The notes below the pieces were generated by a model. It saw nothing but the letters and a program-made list of their open reading frames with translations, was not told the DNA's origin and ran no database searches. Of a stretch of DNA of 64,000 nucleotides, positions 16,253 to 23,748 are shown in pieces; within the stretch, counting starts at the first letter, position 1, and each line of letters opens with the position of its first letter. This DNA is from Scleromatobacter sp964418745 (GTDB lineage: Bacteria; Pseudomonadota; Gammaproteobacteria; Burkholderiales; Burkholderiaceae_C). Position numbers and translations under genes: made by a program. The stretch lies in NCBI GenBank assembly GCA_964418745.1, contig CAYQMX010000022.1, positions 57,641 to 121,640 of the forward strand, given 5' to 3'.

Positions 16253-16708
16253 ATGTACAAGCGCATCCTGGTTCCCATCGACGGCAGCGAGACCGCCGCG
16301 CGCGGCCTGCGCGAGGCCATCGCCATCGCCGGCGCGACGCAGGCGACGCTGGTGCTGCTCAACGTCGCCCGCGAGGCGTCCATCGCGATGGACGGCATGT
16401 CGATGGCCTACTACAACGACCTGCTCGAGCTGCTGGTCAAGGCCGGCAAGGACATGGTCGCCAAGGCCTCGCAGGAGGCCGCTGCGGCCGGCGTGGCCTG
16501 CGAGACCGTGGTCGTCGAGGCCCGCACTAGCGCGGCCTGGGAGGCGATCATCGAGCAGGTGGCCCAGTCGCGTTGCGACCTCGTCGTGATGGGCACGCAC
16601 GGGCGGCGCGGCCTGAAGCGGCTGACGCTGGGCAGCGACGCCGAGCTGGTGGTGCGCCACGCGCCGGTGCCGGTGCTGCTCGTCAACGCGAACGCGCCGT
16701 CGGCCTGA
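16253..16708 (+). CDS. Universal stress protein UspA family
   Basis: A 151-residue Usp domain beginning MYKRILVPIDGSETAARGL. It has the ATP-binding motif GTHGRRGLKRLTLGSDAE and the closing HAPVPVLLVN. It is a paralogue of the divergent gene at 15597 and probably arose by local duplication (inference from the shared layout). It is a single gene followed after 95 bp by a tandem-Usp gene with its own promoter. The FNR box at 16154 indicates induction at low oxygen. Confidence 0.92.
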   Translation: MYKRILVPIDGSETAARGLREAIAIAGATQATLVLLNVAREASIAMDGMSMAYYNDLLELLVKAGKDMVAKASQEAAAAGVACETVVVEARTSAAWEAIIEQVAQSRCDLVVMGTHGRRGLKRLTLGSDAELVVRHAPVPVLLVNANAPSA

Positions 16709-16729
16709 GCCGCGGCCGCGCGCGGTTTC

Positions 16730-16743
16730 TTGCGCTGCCGCAA
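16730..16743 (+). promoter_or_regulatory. FNR-like box variant (TTGCG/CGCAA)
   Basis: TTGCGCTGCCGCAA has the same symmetric variant halves as the site at 10492. The centre at 16736.5 is about 41 bp before a start near 16778, with CAGAAT at 16765-16770. It would drive the tandem-Usp and alcohol dehydrogenase genes. Confidence 0.45.
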
Positions 16744-16803
16744 CCCGGGGCGCGAGGCGGCGCCCAGAATCGGGTCCTTCCCAGCGATCCCCCGGAGGCG
16801 ACG

Positions 16804-17646
16804 ATGACCTACCCGACCGTCCTGCTCCACGTCGATGCCCACCCGCGGATGGACGAGCGCATCGACCACGCCGCGCGGCTCGCGCGCCGTTTCGAAAGCC
16901 ACCTGGTCGGCGTCGCGGCCGCCGACCGCAGCCTGTTCGGCATGAGCGTGGCCACCGGCTTCGCCGGCACGCAGCGGCTGGGCGAGGCCGTCGAGGCCTG
17001 CCATGCCGCCGCGTTGCTGCGGGCCCGCCATTTCCGCGAGCGCGCCGAGACGCTGAACCTGAAATCCTTCGAGGCGGTGGTGGACGACCGCGACGACGTC
17101 GAGGCCCTGGTGCGGCGCAGCCATTGCAGCGACCTGCTGCTGGTGGCGCAACCCGACCCGGCCTGGCCGGAGGCGGCGCGCGCCCGCGAACAGCTCGACC
17201 AGGTGCTGCTGCACGGCGTGGCGCCCACGCTGGTCGTGCCGCACGGCGGCGCCCTGCCCGCCGCCGACACCCGCCTGCTGCTGGCCTGGGACGGCTCCGC
17301 CGGCGCGGCGCGCGCGGCGGTCGGCGCGCTGCCGCTGCTGCGGCGGGCCAGCAAGGTGCACCTGGTGCGCTGCGATACGCCGGTGGACATCGAGCGCGGC
17401 GTCGAGCCCGCGGAGCTGGAACTGGCGCGCGAATGGCTGGCCCGGCACGGCGTGCGGGCCCAGACCTGGCTCGAGCCGACCGGCCTCGACGTCGGCGCGG
17501 CCCTGCTGGCCCGCGCGGCCGCGCTCGACGTCGACCTGCTCGTGATGGGCGCCTGGGGCCACTCGCGCCTGGCCGAGCGCGTGCTCGGCGGCGTCACCCG
17601 CACGATCCTGGCGAGCGCGACCGTGCCCGTCCTGATGTCGCATTGA
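16804..17646 (+). CDS. Tandem-domain universal stress protein
   Basis: A 280-residue protein made of two Usp domains. The N-terminal half (MTYPTVLLHVDAHPRMDERIDHAARLA) lacks the glycine-rich ATP motif. The C-terminal half (about 150-280) keeps it as GAWGHSRLAERVLGG, so only one nucleotide site is expected. GGAGG precedes the ATG at 16804. It is followed after 14 bases by the zinc alcohol dehydrogenase and is probably cotranscribed with it. Confidence 0.9.
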   Translation: MTYPTVLLHVDAHPRMDERIDHAARLARRFESHLVGVAAADRSLFGMSVATGFAGTQRLGEAVEACHAAALLRARHFRERAETLNLKSFEAVVDDRDDVEALVRRSHCSDLLLVAQPDPAWPEAARAREQLDQVLLHGVAPTLVVPHGGALPAADTRLLLAWDGSAGAARAAVGALPLLRRASKVHLVRCDTPVDIERGVEPAELELAREWLARHGVRAQTWLEPTGLDVGAALLARAAALDVDLLVMGAWGHSRLAERVLGGVTRTILASATVPVLMSH

Positions 17647-17660
17647 AGCCGGGAGCCGAC

Positions 17661-18686
17661 GTGCGAGCGATGGTGCTGGAACGACCCGGCACCCCCCTGG
17701 TGCTGCGCGAGCGGCCGCTGCCGCAGCCCGGCCTCGGCGAGGTGCGGCTGCGCATCCTGGCCTGCGCCGTGTGCCGCACCGATCTGCACGTGGTGGACGG
17801 CGAACTGCGCCATCCGCAGCTGCCGCTGGTGCCCGGCCACGAGATCGTCGCCGAGGTCGACGCGCTGGGCCCCGGCGTGCTCGGCCTGAGTCCCGGCCAG
17901 CGGGTCGGCGTGCCCTGGCTGGGCCATGTCTGCGGCCATTGCCCGTACTGCACGGCCGGGCGCGAGAACCTGTGCGACGCACCCCGCTTCACCGGCTACA
18001 CGCGCGACGGCGGCTTCGCCACGCACGCCATCGCCGAGGCCGCGTTCTGCCTGGCCTTGCCCGAGCTGCCGCGCGCGGCCACGCCCGGCGGCCCGCAGGC
18101 AGGCACGCTCGATCCCGTCCACCTCGCGCCGCTGATGTGCGCCGGGCTGATCGGCTGGCGCTCGCTCAAGCTCGCGGGTGCCGGCATCCGCCAGCTGGGC
18201 CTGTACGGCTTCGGCGCCGCCGCGCACCTGATCGCGCAGGTCGCCGTGCGCCAGGGCATCCAGGTGAGCGCGTTCACGCGGCCGGGCGACCACGAGGCGC
18301 AGGCGTTCGCGCGCGCGCTCGGCGCGACCTGGGCCGGCGCGAGCGACAGCGCGCCGCCCCAGCTGCTGGACGCCGCCATCATCTTCGCGCCGGTCGGCGA
18401 GCTCGTGCCGCTGGCCCTGAAGGCGGTGCGCAAGGGCGGCCGCGTGGTCTGCGGCGGCATCTACATGACGCCCCTGCCCGCGATGCCGTACGAACTGCTG
18501 TGGGAGGAGCGCGAGCTCGTGTCGGTGGCCAACCTCACGCGCGACGACGCCCGCGAATTCCTCGCGGTGGCCGCACGCACGCCCCTGTTCGTGCAGGCGA
18601 GCGCCTATCCCCTGGCGCGCGCCAACGAGGCGCTGGACGACCTGCGCGCGGGCCGAGTGGTCGGCGCGGCCGTGCTGCTGCCCTGA
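17661..18686 (+). CDS. Zinc-dependent alcohol dehydrogenase
   Basis: A 341-residue cytoplasmic medium-chain dehydrogenase with NAD(P). The catalytic zinc ligands are visible in LACAVCRTDLHVVDGE (Cys) and PGHEIV (His-Glu). The structural zinc site is CGHCPYC...NLC. The nucleotide-binding turn is degenerate (GLYGFGAAAHLIAQVA). It groups with the AdhA-like class that reduces aldehydes or oxidises alcohols, so it could regenerate NAD in fermentation (inference). The GTG at 17661 is preferred over the ATG at 17670 because GGGAG lies upstream and the family N-terminus is M-R-A-M-V-L. Its context is an operon with a Usp gene. Confidence 0.9.
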   Translation: MRAMVLERPGTPLVLRERPLPQPGLGEVRLRILACAVCRTDLHVVDGELRHPQLPLVPGHEIVAEVDALGPGVLGLSPGQRVGVPWLGHVCGHCPYCTAGRENLCDAPRFTGYTRDGGFATHAIAEAAFCLALPELPRAATPGGPQAGTLDPVHLAPLMCAGLIGWRSLKLAGAGIRQLGLYGFGAAAHLIAQVAVRQGIQVSAFTRPGDHEAQAFARALGATWAGASDSAPPQLLDAAIIFAPVGELVPLALKAVRKGGRVVCGGIYMTPLPAMPYELLWEERELVSVANLTRDDAREFLAVAARTPLFVQASAYPLARANEALDDLRAGRVVGAAVLLP

Positions 18687-18694
18687 TCCGGCGG

Positions 18695-18708
18695 TTGATC
18701 CCGGTCAA
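18695..18708 (+). promoter_or_regulatory. FNR-type box before the dksA-like gene
   Basis: TTGATCCCGGTCAA (9 of 10). The centre at 18701.5 predicts a start near 18743, with ACCATT at 18731-18736 as -10. Confidence 0.7.
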
Positions 18709-18780
18709 CTCCGGCCGCGCGCGCTGGGCCACCATTGAACCGTGCGCGCTCGCGCGCCACCATTCCAAGCGGAGACACCC

Positions 18781-19170
18781 ATGAACGTCGATACCCAGGC
18801 TCACCTGACCACCCTGCGCGGCCTGCTCACCTTCCAGCGCACCGAGTTGCAGGCGGACCTGCACGCGTTGCAGCTCGCACGCTCGCAGCTCCTGACGGAC
18901 GTCGCGTCGACGGAGGTCACCGACCGCAAGGACGAGGCGGCGGTCGAGCAGCAGTCCGACGTCTCCGACGCGTCGCAGGAACGCATGCGCATCGAGCTGG
19001 CGCGCTGCGAGGAGGCGCTCAAGCGGCTCGACGAGGAACGCTACGGCGACTGCATCGACTGCGAGGAGCCGATCCCCTGGCCGCGCCTGCTGGCCCAGCC
19101 CGCGGCCGAGCGCTGCGCCGATTGCCAGCGTGCCTTCGAGCAGGCCAGCGCCACCCGCGCCCGCACCTAG
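18781..19170 (+). CDS. DksA/TraR-family zinc-finger regulator
   Basis: A 129-residue protein of the DksA/TraR family. A helical N-terminus is followed by an acidic coiled-coil region and a four-Cys zinc finger, CIDC and CADC (about residues 94-117), in RYGDCIDCEEPIPWPRLLAQPAAERCADCQ. Such proteins enter the RNA polymerase secondary channel and tune promoters, often with ppGpp. At 129 residues it is shorter than DksA proper (about 150) and resembles accessory paralogues. GGAGA precedes the ATG at 18781. An FNR-type promoter lies upstream. Confidence 0.9.
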   Translation: MNVDTQAHLTTLRGLLTFQRTELQADLHALQLARSQLLTDVASTEVTDRKDEAAVEQQSDVSDASQERMRIELARCEEALKRLDEERYGDCIDCEEPIPWPRLLAQPAAERCADCQRAFEQASATRART

Positions 19171-19214
19171 GCACGCCCGCGCCCGCCGCCGACCCACTTC
19201 CCGGGGGGATGCCC

Positions 19215-19355
19215 ATGTCCGAGTTCTTCCGCCACGGCCTGGCTGCCCGCCTGCGACCGGCCGCGCTGGTGGTCGTCGTGGCGGTGATCATCGTGCTGGT
19301 GTTCTACTCGCCGGGCCTCGGGGCGACACCCCTGCCCGTGCCCGGCGGCGCGTAG
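19215..19355 (+). CDS. Small single-helix membrane protein (hypothetical)
   Basis: A possible 46-residue protein with one strong hydrophobic helix (PAALVVVVAVIIVLVFY) after a basic segment and a short Pro/Gly tail. A G-run six bases before the ATG at 19215 may serve as ribosome binding site; an ATG at 19209 is also in frame. It follows the dksA-like gene by 44 bases and would be cotranscribed. I recognise no homologue; the support is only the helix, codon pattern and position. Confidence 0.4.
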   Translation: MSEFFRHGLAARLRPAALVVVVAVIIVLVFYSPGLGATPLPVPGGA

Positions 19356-19385
19356 CCGGCCGGCACGCGCCGGAAGCGGAGAACG

Positions 19386-19403
19386 GACCCGGTGCGCCGG
19401 GTC
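19386..19403. terminator. Hairpin between convergent genes
   Basis: GACCCGG-TGCG-CCGGGTC is a perfect 7-bp stem with a 4-base loop between the rightward small membrane ORF and the end of leftward phaB. No T-run; it could end transcription from either side. Confidence 0.4.
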
Positions 19404-19440
19404 GTGGCGAGCGGGCCTGCCGGGCCCGTCGTCGGCCTGC

Positions 19441-20205
19441 TCAGGCCATGTACTTGCCGCCGTTGACCGACAGCGTCGCACCGGTGATGAAGGCGGCCTC
19501 GTCGGCGGCCAGGAAGACGGCGCAGCGGGCGATCTCGGCGGCCGTGGCCAGCCGGCCGACCGGCACCGCCTTGAGCACCTGCTCGAGCACGTCGGGGCGC
19601 ACCGCGCTCACCATCGCGGTGTCGGTGTAGCCGGGGGCGATGACGTTGGCGGTGATGTTGCGCGACGCGCCTTCGAGCGCCACCGACTTGGTCAGCCCGA
19701 TCATCCCGGCCTTCGCCGCCGCGTAGTTGGCCTGGCCGGCCTGGCCCGACTGCCCGTTGACGGAACTCACGTTGACGATGCGGCCGAAGCGGCGCTCGCG
19801 CATGCCCTCGATGACCGCGCGCGTCATGTTGAAGCAGCCGCCCAGGTCCACGTCGATCACCAGGCGCCACTGTTCGGCCGTCATCTTGTGCAGCATCGCG
19901 TCGCGGGTGATGCCGGCGTTGTTGACCAGCACGTCGACCGGCCCGAGCAGGGCCTCGACCTGGGCGACGCCGGCGTGGCAGGCGTCGAAATCGGCCACGT
20001 TCCAGTTGAAGCCGGGGATGCCGGTGCGGGTGCTGAAGGCGTCCGTGTCCTCGGGGTGGACGCCGACGACCGCGACGCGGTAGCCCGCGGCCTGCAGGGC
20101 GGTGGAGATCGCGGCGCCGATGCCGATCGTGCCCCCGGTGACGAGGGCGACGCGGGCCGGGGCGGGGGTGGCGGGCGCGGCCGCGGCGGGTGCGGAGGTG
20201 GACAT
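19441..20205 (-). CDS. phaB: Acetoacetyl-CoA reductase
   Basis: A 254-residue short-chain dehydrogenase that reduces acetoacetyl-CoA to (R)-3-hydroxybutyryl-CoA with NADPH for PHB synthesis. The cofactor motif TGGTIGIG is near residue 23 and NNAG follows. The Ser-Tyr-Lys triad is in NVSSVNGQSGQAGQANYAAAKAG, the arrangement characteristic of PhaB. It has an Ala/Pro-rich N-terminal extension of about 15 residues before the fold. The start at 20205 is supported by a FNR box (20274) with TATCGT -10 (20247-20252), giving a leader of about 34 bases. It is divergent from phaC. No thiolase is seen in the window. Confidence 0.92.
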   Translation of the reverse strand: MSTSAPAAAAPATPAPARVALVTGGTIGIGAAISTALQAAGYRVAVVGVHPEDTDAFSTRTGIPGFNWNVADFDACHAGVAQVEALLGPVDVLVNNAGITRDAMLHKMTAEQWRLVIDVDLGGCFNMTRAVIEGMRERRFGRIVNVSSVNGQSGQAGQANYAAAKAGMIGLTKSVALEGASRNITANVIAPGYTDTAMVSAVRPDVLEQVLKAVPVGRLATAAEIARCAVFLAADEAAFITGATLSVNGGKYMA

Positions 20206-20273
20206 GGTTCCTGGCCTGGTTGAAGGGAGGGGTATCGATCCGGACGACGATAGGGCCGCCACCGGTCGCCGGG

Positions 20274-20287
20274 TTGAGGCGCGTCAA
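20274..20287 (-). promoter_or_regulatory. FNR-type box before phaB
   Basis: On the minus strand TTGACGCGCCTCAA. The centre at 20280.5 is about 41 bp from a start near 20239, with TATCGT at 20247-20252. Confidence 0.65.
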
Positions 20288-20329
20288 GCGCCGGCGCGAT
20301 CGTCGCCTGCCTGCGACGATGGGGGCCGC

Positions 20330-20343
20330 TTGATCCACCGCAA
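20330..20343 (+). promoter_or_regulatory. FNR-type box before phaC, start point at the ATG
   Basis: TTGATCCACCGCAA. The centre at 20336.5 plus 41.5 bp falls at 20378, the A of the first ATG. -10-like TACCCT is at 20366-20371. The promoter therefore predicts a leaderless mRNA, or translation from the later ATG at 20456. Confidence 0.6.
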
Positions 20344-20377
20344 CGCCTGCGCGAGTCCGCCCGCCTACCCTGCCGCC

Positions 20378-22279
20378 ATGCCACAAGCCAAGGTCCTGCC
20401 CCTGGTTGCGCCGCGTCCGGCGCGCGCGGGCGGGTCGCCTGCCTCGCCCTCCATCATGACGACAGCCTCCCGCGGCCTTCCCGCGCCCGCCCGCGCCCGG
20501 CGTTCCCGGCCCGCCGCCCTGGCGGCCGAGTCGCACGTCGCCCCCCACGCGCCCACGCTGGCGCAGACGTTCGACCGCGCGCTGCACGCGCAGTTCGCGC
20601 ACCTGACGCAAGGCATCTCGCCGGCCTCGCTGGCCAGCGCCTACGCCGACTGGCTGGTGCACCTGGCGATGTCGCCGGGCAAGCTGCTGGAGCTGGGCGC
20701 GACGGCGCGGCGGCAGGCGCTGCGCCTGGGGCTGCAGGCCGTGCTGGGGCCCGTCGGCGCCGGCGCGCACTGCATCGAGCCGCTGCGCCAGGATCACCGC
20801 TTCGACGCGCCGGGCTGGCAGCGCTGGCCGTTCAACCTGGTCTACCAGGCCTTCCTGCTCAACCAGCAGTGGTGGCACGGCGCGACCACCGGCGTCGAGG
20901 GCGTCAGCGCGCACCACGAGCAGGTGGCCACGTTCTTCACCCGCCAGTGGCTCGACACGCTGTCGCCGTCGAACTACCTCCTGACCAACCCCGAGGTGCT
21001 GGACGAGACCGCGCGCACGGCGGGCGCCAACCTGGTCGACGGCTGGCGCAACCGCGTCGAGGACGCCGCGCGCCTGCTGGGCGGCCGGCCGCCGGCAGCC
21101 ACGCAGCAGTTCCGCCCCGGGCACGAGGTCGCGGTCACGCCCGGCAAGGTGGTGTTCCGCAACCGCCTGATCGAGCTGATCCAGTACGGCCCGGCCACGC
21201 CGACGGTGCACGCGCAGCCGGTGCTGATCGTGCCGTCGTGGATCATGAAGTACTACATCCTTGACCTGTCGCCGGCCAACTCGATGGTGCGCTACCTCGT
21301 CGAACGCGGCCACACCGTGTTCATCGTGTCGTGGAAGAACCCCGGCGCCGACGATCGCGACCTCGGCATGGACGACTACCTGCGCCTGGGCGCGCTGGCC
21401 GCGCTGGACGCCGTGACCGACATCGTGCCGCGGCGCCGCGTGCAGGGCGTGGGCTACTGCCTGGGCGGCACGCTGCTGTCGATCGCGGCGGCTGCACTCG
21501 CGCGCGACGGCGACGACCGCCTGGCCTCGCTGACGCTGCTGGCCTCGGAGACCGACTTCCGCGAGCCCGGCCAGCTCGGGCTGTTCATCGACGAGAGCCA
21601 GCTCGCGTGGCTGGACGACATGATGGCGGAGAAGGGCTACCTCGACGGCAAGCAGATGGCCGGCGCGTTCGCGATGCTCAACTCGCGCGACCTGGTGTGG
21701 TCGCGCCTGGAGCACGAGTACCTGATGGGCCGCAGCCAGCCGGTCAGCGACCTGATCGCCTGGAACGCGGACGCCACGCGCATGCCCTTCCGCCAGCACC
21801 ACGAGTACCTGCGCAGCATGTACCTGCACAACGACCTGGCCGAGGGCCGCTACCGGGTCGACGGCCGGCCGGTGGCGCTATCCGACATCCGGCTGCCGAT
21901 GTTCGTGCTCGGCACGCAGCGCGACACCGTCTCGCCCTGGCGCTCGGTCTACAAGATCCACCTGCTGACCGACACCGAGATCACGTTCTGCCTGACCAGC
22001 GGCGGCCACAACGTGGGCGTCGTCAACCCGCCGGGCCCCGGCGCGCCGCGCGGCTTCCAGCTGGCCACGCGGGCCGCGGGGCATCGCTACGTCGACCCCG
22101 ACACCTGGGCGGCGACCGCGCACGCGCACGACGGCTCGTGGTGGCCGGCCTGGGCGGACTGGCTGGCGCGCCACGGCGGCGGGCGCGTCGCGCCGCCGCC
22201 GCTGGGCCCTGCCCCGGCGCGCGGCCGGCGCGCGCCGGCCCTGGCCGATGCCCCCGGCCAGTACGTCCTCGAGGCCTGA
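20378..22279 (+). CDS. phaC: Poly(3-hydroxyalkanoate) synthase
   Basis: A PHA synthase of up to 633 residues that polymerises (R)-3-hydroxyacyl-CoA on granules. The alpha/beta-hydrolase triad is visible: Cys 361 in the lipase-box-like GYCLGGT, Asp 516 in GTQRDTVSPW and His 544 in GGHNVGVVNPPG, with spacing close to class I enzymes. The first 60 residues are low-complexity Pro/Arg/Ala. The start is uncertain: ATG 20378 coincides with the predicted transcription start, while ATG 20456 would give 607 residues; neither has a clear ribosome binding site. It heads an operon with the MaoC-PTA fusion and ackA. Confidence 0.93.
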   Translation: MPQAKVLPLVAPRPARAGGSPASPSIMTTASRGLPAPARARRSRPAALAAESHVAPHAPTLAQTFDRALHAQFAHLTQGISPASLASAYADWLVHLAMSPGKLLELGATARRQALRLGLQAVLGPVGAGAHCIEPLRQDHRFDAPGWQRWPFNLVYQAFLLNQQWWHGATTGVEGVSAHHEQVATFFTRQWLDTLSPSNYLLTNPEVLDETARTAGANLVDGWRNRVEDAARLLGGRPPAATQQFRPGHEVAVTPGKVVFRNRLIELIQYGPATPTVHAQPVLIVPSWIMKYYILDLSPANSMVRYLVERGHTVFIVSWKNPGADDRDLGMDDYLRLGALAALDAVTDIVPRRRVQGVGYCLGGTLLSIAAAALARDGDDRLASLTLLASETDFREPGQLGLFIDESQLAWLDDMMAEKGYLDGKQMAGAFAMLNSRDLVWSRLEHEYLMGRSQPVSDLIAWNADATRMPFRQHHEYLRSMYLHNDLAEGRYRVDGRPVALSDIRLPMFVLGTQRDTVSPWRSVYKIHLLTDTEITFCLTSGGHNVGVVNPPGPGAPRGFQLATRAAGHRYVDPDTWAATAHAHDGSWWPAWADWLARHGGGRVAPPPLGPAPARGRRAPALADAPGQYVLEA

Positions 22280-22308
22280 ACAGGGCCGGCAGCGATACTC
22301 CCGCCACG

Positions 22309-23748
22309 ATGACCGACTCCCTCGCCCCCCCGGCCGCGGCCGACGACATGCTGGAGAACCACCCGTTCGCCGAGATCCGCGTCGGCGACGGCGCGAGCCT
22401 GGTGCGGCGCGTCACCGAGCGCGACATCCAGCTGTTCGCCGCCGTCTCGGGCGATGTCAATCCGGCCCACGTGGACGCGCTCTACGCCAACAACAGCGTG
22501 CTGCACGGCATCATCGCGCACGGCATGCTGGGCGCGTCGATGATCTCCACGGTGCTGGGCACGCGCTTTCCGGGGCCGGGCACGGTCTACCTGTCGCAGT
22601 CGCTGCGCTTCCTCAAGCCGGTGCGCGTGGGCGACACCGTGACCGTGACCGTGACGGTGCGCTCGATCGACCCCGCCACGCATCACCTCGTGCTGGCGAC
22701 GACCTGCATCGACCAGCACGGCGACACCGTGATCGACGGCGAGGCCGGCGTGACGGCACCGCCGGAGAAGCTGCAGATCCGGCGCACCGAGCTGGCCGAG
22801 CCGCTGATGGCCGACCGCAACCTGCGCTACGCGCAGTTGCTGGCCGCGGCCGCGCACCGGCCACCGATCCGCATGGGCGTGGTCCATCCGTGCAGCGCCG
22901 ATGCGCTCGCCGGCGCGGTCGACGCCGCGCGCCTCGGGCTGATCCAGGCCGTGCTGGTCGGCCCGTCCGAGCGCATCCGCCGCATCGCGGCCGACAACGC
23001 GATCGACATCGCGGGCCTGGAGATCGTCGACGCGCCGCACAGCCATGCCGCCGCGGCGCAGGCGGTGGCGCTGGCGCGCGCCGGCCAGGTCGAGGCGCTG
23101 ATGAAGGGCAGCCTGCACACCGACGAGCTGCTGGCCGAGGTGGTCAACGGCGAGCGCGGCCTGCGCACCGGGCGGCGCATCAGCCACGTGTTCGTGCTGG
23201 ACGTGCCGCGCTACGCCAAGCCGCTGCTGATCACCGACGCGGCGATCAACGTCGCGCCCGACATCTACGCCAAGGTCGACATCGTGCAGAACGCGATCGA
23301 CCTGGCGCATGCGCTGGGCACGCCGTGCCCGAAGGTGGCCATCCTGTCGGCGGTGGAGACGGTGACGCCCAAGATGCGCTCGGCGATGGACGCGGCCGCG
23401 CTGGCCAAGATGGCCGACCGCGGCCAGATCACCGGCGCGCTGGTGGACGGGCCGCTGGCGTTCGACAACGCCGTGTCGCCCGCCGCCGCGAGGACCAAGG
23501 GCATCCGCTCCGAGGTGGCCGGCGACGCCGACATCCTGGTGGTGCCCGACCTCGAGTCCGGCAACATGCTGGCCAAGCAGCTGGAATACCTGGGCGACGC
23601 GCAGGCCGCCGGCATCGTGATCGGCGCCAGCGTGCCCATCGTCCTGACCAGCCGCGCCGACACCGCGCACTCGCGCATCGCCTCGTGCGCGATCGCGCTG
23701 CTGTGGCACGACTTCCGGCGCCGCGCCGCCGCCGAGGTGGCCAGTTGA
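22309..23748 (+). CDS. Bifunctional enoyl-CoA hydratase/phosphate acetyltransferase
   Basis: A 479-residue fusion. Residues of about 20-155 are a MaoC-type hot-dog hydratase (DIQLFAAVSGDVNPAHVD and GMLGASMISTVLGT), as in PhaJ, which makes (R)-3-hydroxyacyl-CoA. Residues of about 180-475 are a phosphate acetyl/butyryltransferase with VDGPLAFDNAVSPAAARTKG and VPDLESGNMLAKQL. Thus one protein links acyl-CoA hydration with acyl phosphate formation. It starts 30 bases after phaC and overlaps ackA at its stop. It joins phosphoketolase-derived acetyl phosphate to acetyl-CoA and PHB. Confidence 0.93.
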   Translation: MTDSLAPPAAADDMLENHPFAEIRVGDGASLVRRVTERDIQLFAAVSGDVNPAHVDALYANNSVLHGIIAHGMLGASMISTVLGTRFPGPGTVYLSQSLRFLKPVRVGDTVTVTVTVRSIDPATHHLVLATTCIDQHGDTVIDGEAGVTAPPEKLQIRRTELAEPLMADRNLRYAQLLAAAAHRPPIRMGVVHPCSADALAGAVDAARLGLIQAVLVGPSERIRRIAADNAIDIAGLEIVDAPHSHAAAAQAVALARAGQVEALMKGSLHTDELLAEVVNGERGLRTGRRISHVFVLDVPRYAKPLLITDAAINVAPDIYAKVDIVQNAIDLAHALGTPCPKVAILSAVETVTPKMRSAMDAAALAKMADRGQITGALVDGPLAFDNAVSPAAARTKGIRSEVAGDADILVVPDLESGNMLAKQLEYLGDAQAAGIVIGASVPIVLTSRADTAHSRIASCAIALLWHDFRRRAAAEVAS

